Below are positions 1-5,445 of a DNA stretch of 16,589 nucleotides, piece after piece. How positions within the stretch are numbered: the first letter of the stretch is position 1; each line of letters begins with the position of its first letter. The DNA is from Nitrospira sp. ST-bin4. GTDB lineage: Bacteria > Nitrospirota > Nitrospiria > Nitrospirales > Nitrospiraceae. The translations under genes were made by a program, and so were the position numbers. Below the pieces are notes generated by a model, which worked only from the letters and a program-made list of their open reading frames with translations, made no database searches and was not told the DNA's origin. The stretch is taken from NCBI GenBank assembly GCA_002083565.1, contig MSXM01000049.1:1-16589 (forward strand). The letters are read 5' to 3'.

Positions 1-319
1 GCTTGACGATCCACCCGGTCGCGCCGGCCGCTTTCCCCGCCTGTTTCTTTTCCATCGCCGATTCCGTGGTAAGCATGAGAATCGGCGTGAATTTGAACGC
101 CGCCAGTTTTCGCAGCTCCTTGATGAGTGTGATCCCGTCCATCTCAGGCATATTCAGATCCGTCACGACGATATCCATTTTCCCCCCATCGGAGACTTTC
201 CGCACAGCGTCTTTCCCATGCTCGGCCTCGACAACCGTGAAACCGGCGTTGGTCAGAGTAAACGCCACCATCTGCCTCATAGTGGGTGAATCGTCGACGA
301 CAAGCGCGGTTTTACTCAT
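1..319 (-). CDS. CheY-like single-domain response regulator, 3' end outside window
   Basis: This is a phosphoreceiver protein of which the first 106 residues are visible; it runs off the low-coordinate edge. The signature is complete as far as it goes: acidic pair D9-D10, phosphoacceptor D54 in the context TDLNMPEMDG, the switch threonines in LMLTTES around residues 84-85, and the invariant lysine K106 at the last visible codon. The ATG is preceded by a strong ribosome binding site (GGAGG, 6 bases upstream). It lies 67 bases after the CheZ-like gene, so the STAS, CheZ-like and CheY genes probably form one transcript. It differs clearly from the CheY at 3808-4188: it has TDLNMP rather than SDWNMP around the phosphoacceptor. 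That form is common in CheY proteins located next to cheA, so I infer an output or sink role in a second chemosensory pathway. The receiver call is firm; which pathway it serves is inference. Confidence 0.93.
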   Translation of the reverse strand, partial: MSKTALVVDDSPTMRQMVAFTLTNAGFTVVEAEHGKDAVRKVSDGGKMDIVVTDLNMPEMDGITLIKELRKLAAFKFTPILMLTTESAMEKKQAGKAAGATGWIVK

Positions 320-386
320 ACTGTTCCTCCGAGGTCAGTGGCCTGGCTTCCCATACGAATGTCTTATCCGTGAACGACTGACTCAC

Positions 387-923
387 TCAAAATAACGTCA
401 CAGAATCCGGCTCGGCCTCACCGTCCACCACATCGGTCGGGATCGAGTCCTGGTATTCGAACGTAACGGCCGATGCGTGGAGACGGCGCTCCTCTTCCAT
501 GGTGTAGCTTTGCTCAATCCTCTGCAGCGCGGCGATCTCCCGTTTGGCGTCTTCATCGTTCGGCCCTCGCATCAGCGCCTGCAAATGCAGGTTCCATTGA
601 TCCAGCGCTTGACCGACGTGCTCCAACTTCTGACGCGTGATGTCCTGAAACTGCATAGCCATCACCACCTTGGACAAGCTTCCCGACTTGTCTTCAGCTG
701 TGACCGCGGCGTCCTCAGAAGCCAGCACCCTCAGATGCGCCAATAAATCAATCGCCGCCCGTTCTGTCTCTTGCGTGACCGACGTCAGTTGCGCCTTCAG
801 AACAGGGATGAGCCGCACCGCACAGACGGCAAACGCCTCCCATGCCTGCTGCTGCCTGCTTGACAGGCTGCCTTCATCCGTTTCACTGCCAGCCCTGGTC
901 GAACGTCCAGCCTCAGCAGTCAT
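387..923 (-). CDS. CheZ-like CheY-phosphate phosphatase without C-terminal CheY-tether peptide
   Basis: This is a mostly helical cytoplasmic protein of about 178 residues. The segment MAMQFQDITRQKLEHV matches the CheZ active-site helix, in which an Asp and a Gln four residues later drive hydrolysis of the CheY aspartyl phosphate; here they are D94 and Q98, counted from the ATG at 923. Unlike the other CheZ in this window, the C-terminus is acidic and low in complexity (ending DSVTLF) and lacks the amphipathic tail that binds CheY. The start is uncertain. An in-frame TTG at 944 has no ribosome binding site, while the ATG at 923 has GGA at a suitable distance, so I chose the ATG. It sits between a STAS-domain gene and a CheY-like gene, and its likely substrate is that CheY. 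Family membership is well supported by the motif; activity is inferred. Confidence 0.8.
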   Translation of the reverse strand: MTAEAGRSTRAGSETDEGSLSSRQQQAWEAFAVCAVRLIPVLKAQLTSVTQETERAAIDLLAHLRVLASEDAAVTAEDKSGSLSKVVMAMQFQDITRQKLEHVGQALDQWNLHLQALMRGPNDEDAKREIAALQRIEQSYTMEEERRLHASAVTFEYQDSIPTDVVDGEAEPDSVTLF

Positions 924-958
924 CGTCTTCCACTCGATAGACAACCCGGCTCGCGTGA

Positions 959-1222
959 TTACTCACTGAGCGGCTCAGAGAATCCGAGTTGAGCCAACTT
1001 GCTTTGCAGATCCGGTATCACGCCGCTGACAAACAACCGTCCCTGCTTCCGCGCGGCCCAGAGGAGCTGAATGATGGACGTATCCACGCGCGTGACCTTG
1101 CTCAAATCCAGCGACACCAGCCCTTCATTCTCAAATAGCTTGAGCAACCCGCTCTTAAACTCCGCCGCTTCAAAAATTGTGAGATCACCGGCCGGAGCCA
1201 TGTGTCTTGCATTCGATTCCAT
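959..1222 (-). CDS. STAS-domain protein (anti-sigma factor antagonist type)
   Basis: This is a small single-domain protein of 87 residues. The central part reads LVSLDLSKVTRVDTSIIQLL followed by WAARKQGRLFVSG, the typical STAS strand-helix pattern in which the VDTS loop carries the Thr/Ser that partner-switching kinases phosphorylate in SpoIIAA-type proteins. The start at 1222 is chosen because GAGG lies about 10 bases upstream; a second Met at codon 8 is possible. It lies 59 bases after motB and 35 bases before the CheZ-like gene. STAS proteins are known to accompany cheY and cheA in some accessory chemosensory operons, so I infer a scaffold or switch in that pathway rather than a sporulation role. 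No matching anti-sigma kinase is visible in the window. The domain call is strong; the partner is unknown. Confidence 0.85.
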   Translation of the reverse strand: MESNARHMAPAGDLTIFEAAEFKSGLLKLFENEGLVSLDLSKVTRVDTSIIQLLWAARKQGRLFVSGVIPDLQSKLAQLGFSEPLSE

Positions 1223-1281
1223 ATCGCTTTTCCTCTTTGATGGACCAGAGTCGTCCCGGGACGATCCGGCACTCTGCCCGC

Positions 1282-2109
1282 TCAGGGCTGATATGCAGGT
1301 AGTGTCGGCTGATCCTGTCCATGACTTGAGCCAGGCATGGCCGGACTGTCGCTCTGGTCTCCTGCGCTCTCCTCCGTGTGGGCCCTCGCTGATGAGGAGG
1401 CATTCTCTAAAATGATGACCTCGACACGCCGGTTTTTCGCCCGCTGCTCAGGGTCAAGATTGGCGGTCAGCGGCCTGGTGTCCCCGTATCCAATGGCCGC
1501 AAGGTGAGACGCCGGCACTCCGTACAGTTCAGACAGCGCACGGACGATCATGACGGACCTGGCCGCAGAAAGTTCCCAGTTCGACGGGAACTGCGCAGTC
1601 CGGATCGGCACGTTGTCCGTGTGACCTTCGATTTTCACGTGGCGGTCTAATTCCACCAGCACATCCGCCAATCCCCGCAGAAACGGCAAGGCCTCCGGCT
1701 GCAGCATCGCCTCGCCGGGTTTGAACAACACATGGTCGGAAATCGTCAGGACAATCTCCCCGATCCGTTGCTCGGAAGCAGGATCAACGAATATCTTGAC
1801 GGCTTTATCTGCCGCCTGCGTCAGGATCTGCAAGCGCCGGATAACCTGCTCTCGATTCGCCTGCACCGATGGTTGGATGGCTGTAGATTTGCTCTCGCCC
1901 ACTTGAAATGGCTTGGCACTCGCCGGCGGTGTCTGCATGGGATTGAGAGCTGCCTTGATTGATTCGCTGACCGTCCTGAATTTCCCCTCGTTAACGGCTG
2001 AGATGGAGTACATGACGACAAAGAATGCGAAGAGCAGCGTGATGAAGTCCGCATAGGACACGAGCCAGCGTTCGTGGTTCTCGTGCTCTTCATGTTTCTT
2101 CTTAGCCAT
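1282..2109 (-). CDS. motB: Flagellar stator protein MotB
   Basis: MotB couples ion flow to flagellar rotation and anchors the stator to peptidoglycan. This 275-residue protein has the expected order. A charged, lysine-rich cytoplasmic start comes first, then one membrane span at about residues 17-38 (SYADFITLLFAFFVVMYSIS) with the ion-binding Asp at D21, which corresponds to E. coli D32. A periplasmic linker follows, then an OmpA-like peptidoglycan-binding domain at about residues 115-235 with EGHTDN at 161-166 and NRRVEV at 226-231. The last 40 residues are a hydrophilic Ser/Pro-rich tail. The start has no good ribosome binding site, suggesting coupling to or dependence on upstream motA. motA lies 140 bases upstream, an unusually wide gap for this pair, and the gap holds a hairpin. 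Ion specificity (proton or sodium) cannot be fixed from this alone. Confidence 0.97.
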   Translation of the reverse strand: MAKKKHEEHENHERWLVSYADFITLLFAFFVVMYSISAVNEGKFRTVSESIKAALNPMQTPPASAKPFQVGESKSTAIQPSVQANREQVIRRLQILTQAADKAVKIFVDPASEQRIGEIVLTISDHVLFKPGEAMLQPEALPFLRGLADVLVELDRHVKIEGHTDNVPIRTAQFPSNWELSAARSVMIVRALSELYGVPASHLAAIGYGDTRPLTANLDPEQRAKNRRVEVIILENASSSARAHTEESAGDQSDSPAMPGSSHGQDQPTLPAYQP

Positions 2110-2175
2110 AACTTAGAGCGCCACTCGCATCTCGTCATTCGACTCTGTTCAAGGACGCGTGAGGGGTGGGGGGCT

Positions 2176-2224
2176 GGAACCATTTGTCGGAACGACCCGC
2201 AGGGCGCTGCGCGCAAATGGCTCC
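2176..2224 (-). other. Branched hairpin in the motA-motB spacer
   Basis: An 11-bp inverted repeat (GGAACCATTTG at 2176-2186 with CAAATGGCTCC at 2214-2224, one G-U-type position) encloses a second small inverted repeat, CGCAG at 2198-2202 with CTGCG at 2207-2211. No T-run follows on the minus strand, so it does not look like an intrinsic terminator. It lies 25 bases after the motA stop and about 67 bases before motB. I infer an mRNA structure that could tune the MotA to MotB ratio or protect the motA 3' end; this is untested. Confidence 0.5.
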
Positions 2225-2238
2225 TGACCCCGTGTTCC

Positions 2239-2253
2239 CGAGATACGCTTCAC
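2239..2253 (-). repeat. 15-base repeated word at the motA stop (copy 1)
   Basis: On the minus strand the word GTGAAGCGTATCTCG overlaps the motA stop codon and occurs again exactly at 16439-16453, just after the stop of the gene at the far edge. Both copies sit at or just after a 3' gene end in the same orientation relative to transcription. I read them as a small dispersed element; its function is not known. Confidence 0.45.
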
Positions 2254-3020
2254 TTCTTCTTCGCGTGCGTTCGCTCGCTGTGCGGCAGGAATCCTTCGAG
2301 CTTTTCCTGCAAGAGCCTGGGGTTTTCCCCTTGCGCAAGCCCGACCAACCCCATGATCGTCATGGTTCGCGCGCTGGCCTCTTCTTTAAGCTTCAACTTA
2401 ATCTTGTTGGCCAGCGGCAAAAAGAACAGGTTGGCTATACCAACCCCGTAGATTGTGGCGACAAACGCGACGGCAATACCGCCACCGAGCTTTGACGGGT
2501 CTGCCAGGTTTTCCATGACATGAATCAGTCCAAGCACGGCGCCCAAAATGCCGATGGTGGGCGCATACCCTCCGGCAGCCTCCCAGACTTTGGCCGCCAG
2601 AAGTCCTGCTTCTTCATGATGTTCGACTTCGATTTCCAGAATCTCGTGCACGGCTTTGGGATCGGTGCCATCAATGATCAACTGGACACCCTTTTGTATG
2701 AACGGATCTTTGATGCCCTTCAGTTTTCCTTCAAGCGCCAGCAGGCCCTGTTTCCGTGAGACGTTGGCAAGATCAAGAATGAGCGCGATCGTCCCCTTAT
2801 TGTCGATGCGAGAGCCGGCGAATGCCATCGACAGCGAGCTGAACGCCTTGAGGACCACCGACAGCGGATTCTGTACGCAACAGGCGCCGAATGTTCCACC
2901 CATGACGATGATGAACGCCGTGAGCTGAAGGATCGATCCGACATGACCCCCTTCCAGCGCTTGCCCCCCAAGAATCGCTCCAATCGCCAGGACGATTCCG
3001 AGAATTGTTGCAATGTCCAT
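2250..3020 (-). CDS. motA: Flagellar stator protein MotA
   Basis: MotA forms the ion channel of the stator with MotB and transmits torque to FliG. The 256-residue product has four membrane segments, at about 2-20, 30-50, 152-172 and 182-205, with the large cytoplasmic loop between spans two and three. In that loop R89 and E97 (SRKQGLLALEGKL) match the E. coli R90 and E98 pair that contacts FliG. P154 (YAPTIGILG) corresponds to the conserved channel proline P173. The C-terminus is short and basic (HAKKK). The start is an ATG with GAGG about 10 bases upstream. It begins 144 bases after cheZ, in a spacer containing an operator-like palindrome and alternative stems, so its expression may be partly separate from cheY-cheZ. 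The length is slightly below E. coli MotA (295), as is common for the PomA-like branch. Confidence 0.96.
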   Translation of the reverse strand: MDIATILGIVLAIGAILGGQALEGGHVGSILQLTAFIIVMGGTFGACCVQNPLSVVLKAFSSLSMAFAGSRIDNKGTIALILDLANVSRKQGLLALEGKLKGIKDPFIQKGVQLIIDGTDPKAVHEILEIEVEHHEEAGLLAAKVWEAAGGYAPTIGILGAVLGLIHVMENLADPSKLGGGIAVAFVATIYGVGIANLFFLPLANKIKLKLKEEASARTMTIMGLVGLAQGENPRLLQEKLEGFLPHSERTHAKKK

Positions 3021-3047
3021 TCGCCATTGACCTCATACATGCGGCAC

Positions 3048-3063
3048 GTCATGCCTGCATGAC
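3048..3063 (-). promoter_or_regulatory. Operator-like palindrome upstream of motA
   Basis: GTCATGC and GCATGAC form perfect 7-bp arms separated by 2 bases, 27 bases upstream of the motA start. The tight symmetry resembles a dimeric regulator site, or an RNA stem too short in the loop to fold well. No regulator can be named. Confidence 0.35.
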
Positions 3064-3084
3064 TTAGAACGGTTCGTCAGCTAC

Positions 3085-3143
3085 CGTGTTTCATAGCGCC
3101 TGGGGGAAGGTTCGCATTTTCAGGCGTTTTCCCCGGAAACACG
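3085..3143 (-). other. Nested alternative stems between cheZ and motA
   Basis: An outer 8-bp stem (CGTGTTTC at 3085-3092 with GAAACACG at 3136-3143) encloses two inner stems that cannot form together: CGCCTG 3097-3102 with CAGGCG 3121-3126, and GGGGAA 3103-3108 with TTCCCC 3129-3134. The layout looks like an attenuator or a conformational switch. It begins 22 bases downstream of the cheZ stop. No clear T-run follows. Confidence 0.4.
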
Positions 3144-3164
3144 AAACATAAAAGAGGAACGGCA

Positions 3165-3752
3165 TCATTTGAACCCATATTGGGCCAGAATATCGTCAGC
3201 CACATTCTGTTTCATGGATGTCGTTTTTGATTCTTCGAGCTGCTTGAGCATCTCCCCCGTTTTTCCCGTTGCGGCAATGCCGTCCGCATCGTGCGGGATA
3301 CCGAACACAACAACCAGTTCGACCAGCTTGTCCCGCACGTCATCGAGAATCGCCACGAGTTTTTTGACCCGCTGCGCGACCAAGTCTTGAAAGGATAAGG
3401 CGGTCATAATTTCCGTCAAATACTTGTCATCGTGCGCCAGGTCGGCGGCTATGCTCTGAACACGCATTGAAAGCGTCGTACAATCCACGGCCTTCAACGT
3501 CTCTGCGACGGCAGCCAACTCCTTGACGACACGGCCTCGATTGTCTTGAATTGTTTCCGTCAACCGCATCACCTCAAGCGTGCCCTCTTCCGTCATCTTA
3601 TTGAGATCAACCAAATGCGATGAGGCCATCGGCAAACCTGCGCTGCCGGACACGATCGGAGCGCTGATCTCGCTGATGGTCCGCATAGCCTTTTCGACGA
3701 AGCGCGCCAATTCCCCGAGCTCTTCGTATAGTTGCTGACCGTTCTGTTGCAC
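3165..3752 (-). CDS. cheZ: Protein phosphatase CheZ
   Basis: CheZ dephosphorylates CheY-P to end the motor-switching signal. This product of about 195 residues is helical, with the active-site segment LSFQDLVAQRVKKL carrying the catalytic Asp and Gln four apart (D123 and Q127 from the chosen start). The C-terminus, VADDILAQYGF plus a final Lys, resembles the E. coli CheZ tail QVDDLLDSLGF that captures CheY, and a flexible stretch precedes it. I start at the GTG at 3752 because AAAGGGAG lies directly upstream at good spacing; the in-frame GTG at 3794 has none. It follows cheY by 55 bases, so the enzyme and its substrate are probably co-transcribed. Having both the active-site motif and the tail makes this the more confident CheZ of the two in the window. 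Confidence 0.92.
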   Translation of the reverse strand: MQQNGQQLYEELGELARFVEKAMRTISEISAPIVSGSAGLPMASSHLVDLNKMTEEGTLEVMRLTETIQDNRGRVVKELAAVAETLKAVDCTTLSMRVQSIAADLAHDDKYLTEIMTALSFQDLVAQRVKKLVAILDDVRDKLVELVVVFGIPHDADGIAATGKTGEMLKQLEESKTTSMKQNVADDILAQYGFK

Positions 3753-3807
3753 GGGTTCTCCCTTTGCAATCCAACTCGACGCCCGCTCTCTCACGGGTCC
3801 GGCGCGC

Positions 3808-4188
3808 CTACTTGAAAATCTTCCCCAATTTTTCCTGCATCGTCTCCGCCGTAAACGGCTTGACGATATAATTGCTGACCCCGGCCTGAATCGCCTCGAC
3901 CAGATTTGCCTGTTGCGCTTCAGCCGTGACCATGAGGACTGGAATCGTTTTAAGTTTGTCGTCGGCTCGAATGGCGCGAAGCATGTCGATGCCCGTCATC
4001 ACCGGCATATTCCAGTCGGAGACGACAAAGCCAAACGTGTCTGCACGCAGTTTCTGCAGCCCTTCCTGCCCGTTTTCGGCTTCTTCCACATTGGCAAACC
4101 CCAACTGTTTCAAGATATTTTTCACGATTCTCCGCATCGTGGCCATATCGTCCACGACAAGGATTTTCATGTTTGGATCAGCCGGCAT
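3808..4188 (-). CDS. cheY: Chemotaxis response regulator CheY
   Basis: CheY-P binds the FliM switch to change motor rotation. The 126-residue protein matches enterobacterial CheY closely: acidic pair D13-D14, phosphoacceptor D58 followed by W59 in SDWNMPVMTG, switch T88 in LMVTAEA, aromatic Y107, and K110 in VKPFT, each one residue on from the E. coli numbering. An ATG eight codons upstream (4212) is in frame, but only the ATG at 4188 has a ribosome binding site (GGAGGGAG), so I use 4188. cheZ follows directly. A sigma-28-like promoter lies about 100 bases upstream at 4292-4318, fitting late-class control together with the filament genes. Confidence 0.97.
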   Translation of the reverse strand: MPADPNMKILVVDDMATMRRIVKNILKQLGFANVEEAENGQEGLQKLRADTFGFVVSDWNMPVMTGIDMLRAIRADDKLKTIPVLMVTAEAQQANLVEAIQAGVSNYIVKPFTAETMQEKLGKIFK

Positions 4189-4291
4189 AACATCTCCCTC
4201 CATCTGCGGCACAATACGTCACAATCAGCGCAGGGCTGCCCTCGATGCCATCCAGAACTGAGCCCCCTATTCGTGTGCCCATCGCCCATCA

Positions 4292-4318
4292 CTATCGGCA
4301 TATTCTTGGGAAAACCTA
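4292..4318 (-). promoter_or_regulatory. Candidate sigma-28 (FliA) promoter for cheY-cheZ
   Basis: On the minus strand, TAGGTTTT, 11 bases, then GCCGATAG. The -10 element matches the FliA consensus GCCGATAA at 7 of 8 positions and the -35 element matches TAAAGTTT at 5 of 8, with consensus spacing. It sits in the 293-base gene-free stretch between the helix-turn-helix gene and cheY, about 104 bases upstream of the cheY start. I see no other clear feature in that stretch. Confidence 0.6.
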
Positions 4319-4481
4319 AGACAGGCGGCACAACTGTCAGGCGGCCGGGCATGACTCACAGATAGGACATGAACGATGAGGGGGGCGGCTGAATGCGTCA
4401 GGAATGGCAGGCACTGGTGCGTTGCATCTGATCACTCAATGCTACACACTCCTCGCTGAAGACTCGGCACGGCCTGCACAA

Positions 4482-4724
4482 TCAGCGATCGGGCTTTACT
4501 AGCGAAGACCGGCTGCGCATCCATTCGTGAATATCCCGGCGGAGAAAGCGCCAATGTTTTCCGATTTTCGAGGCCGGCAATTCGCCGATTCGCGCGAGCT
4601 TGTATACCGTGGATTTCGGAACACGCAGAAACCGTGCCACATCGACGATGGTCAGGATCTCGCCATCCCCCGTAAAGGCATGATCTCCAGCGAGCGCTGT
4701 TGTTTCAGATGCGGCGTCCTTCAT
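4482..4724 (-). CDS. Small helix-turn-helix DNA-binding protein, excisionase/MerR type
   Basis: This 80-residue protein is almost entirely one winged helix-turn-helix unit at about residues 24-72: ILTIVDVARFLRVPKSTVYK, LARIGELPASKIGKHWRF and LRRDIHEWMRS. This is the pattern of the excisionase/AlpA-like domain family, in which the first helices choose the operator and KIGKHWRF forms the wing. No phage integrase is nearby, so a recombination role is unlikely; a transcription regulator of local genes is more plausible. It follows the PilZ gene by 94 bases. No ribosome binding site is visible before the ATG, yet a sigma-28-like element ends only 10 bases upstream, which would give a nearly leaderless message. 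The target genes are unknown. Confidence 0.85.
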   Translation of the reverse strand: MKDAASETTALAGDHAFTGDGEILTIVDVARFLRVPKSTVYKLARIGELPASKIGKHWRFLRRDIHEWMRSRSSLVKPDR

Positions 4725-4734
4725 AGCACTTGCA

Positions 4735-4761
4735 CTATCGGCATCGCCGCGTAGAACCTTG
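4735..4761 (-). promoter_or_regulatory. Candidate sigma-28-like promoter for the helix-turn-helix gene
   Basis: CAAGGTTC, 11 bases, then GCCGATAG, the same -10 octamer as at 4292-4299. The octamer ends 10 bases before the ATG, so transcription would begin only a few bases upstream of the start codon. The match could be chance, because the -35 element is imperfect. Confidence 0.4.
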
Positions 4762-4818
4762 AGCGTGAGTAGCTTACCGATCGACCCGTGGCCGGTAACT
4801 TCCCATTACCATTAACCA

Positions 4819-5427
4819 CTAACCACCCTGGCCCCGTCTGGCACGCAGCCGTTCGGCTTGCGTACGAAGGATGTGCCGGATAAGGTGTTCTTGATCGTCT
4901 GCGTTGAGATCCACAAATTCCGTAGCCAGCGCAAATCCATGCCCTTGAGGGTCGGGAGACGATCGGATGATCTTGATAACCGTCTGGACCGGTGTAAAGG
5001 GCGGCAGAATTATTTTCAGCGCCAATCGGTCACCGGCATTGAACTGCCGAGGCGACGTAAAGCTCACCCCGCCGCCGCTGATATTGACAGCCGTCACACG
5101 CGCAAGGTCCATACAACCCGGATGCGCCTTGGCTAACGTCTTCAACAGGACCTCGAGCAACCAGTCCACCTTCATCATCCATGGCACCAGCGAAGAATCG
5201 ACCAGCGCCTCCCCGGAATGCGCCAAGAGTTCCGCAGTAGGCTTTCCCACCGCAGCGGCAATGACCTCGTCGGTTACCGGCGCACTGACGGATGCTGGCA
5301 TCTCGGCCGATTCATCCAGCAACCGATATTCGAGTAACAGATTGTCATCGATGCGAAGCCATTCCCGGCGATCCTCCGAAGCAGTATCACCCGCTGTAGG
5401 CTGATTGGTCATGGCTGAAAGAGCCAT
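4819..5427 (-). CDS. PilZ-domain protein, likely c-di-GMP receptor
   Basis: PilZ domains bind cyclic di-GMP and adjust motility or polysaccharide output. In this 202-residue protein the N-terminal RxxxR motif is R21-EWL-R25 and the second ligand motif, D/NxSxxG, is N115-ISGG-G120, followed by a beta-rich stretch to about residue 178 (GHGFALATEFVDL) and a basic C-terminal helix (RTQAERLRARRG). About 90 residues separate the two motifs, much more than the usual 25-35. The insert is acidic and then helical (LVPWMMKVDWLLEVLLKTLAK) and may form dimers or bind a partner. The start at 5427 has AAAGGA upstream; Met6 is an alternative. It starts 18 bases after the diguanylate cyclase stop, so enzyme and receptor are probably co-expressed. 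Ligand binding is likely from the motifs but unproven. Confidence 0.85.
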   Translation of the reverse strand: MALSAMTNQPTAGDTASEDRREWLRIDDNLLLEYRLLDESAEMPASVSAPVTDEVIAAAVGKPTAELLAHSGEALVDSSLVPWMMKVDWLLEVLLKTLAKAHPGCMDLARVTAVNISGGGVSFTSPRQFNAGDRLALKIILPPFTPVQTVIKIIRSSPDPQGHGFALATEFVDLNADDQEHLIRHILRTQAERLRARRGQGG

Positions 5428-5445
5428 ACGAAATCCTTTCAGAAG

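Noticed and set aside
3097..3134. Crossing stems upstream of motA read as an H-type pseudoknot
   Set aside because: The connecting loops would be 0 and 2 bases, too short to span 6-bp stems; mutually exclusive hairpins are more likely.
3753..3794. Longer CheZ start at the GTG at 3794
   Set aside because: It has no ribosome binding site, while the GTG at 3752 has AAAGGGAG at good spacing.
4403..4427. Sigma-54-like GGCAC ... TTGCA on the plus strand
   Set aside because: The spacing between the GG and GC elements is 12 instead of 10 bases, and no plus-strand gene follows.
4482..4724. Excisionase-like gene as a sign of an integrated phage or element
   Set aside because: No integrase, attachment repeats or phage genes are nearby; small proteins of this fold are often ordinary regulators.
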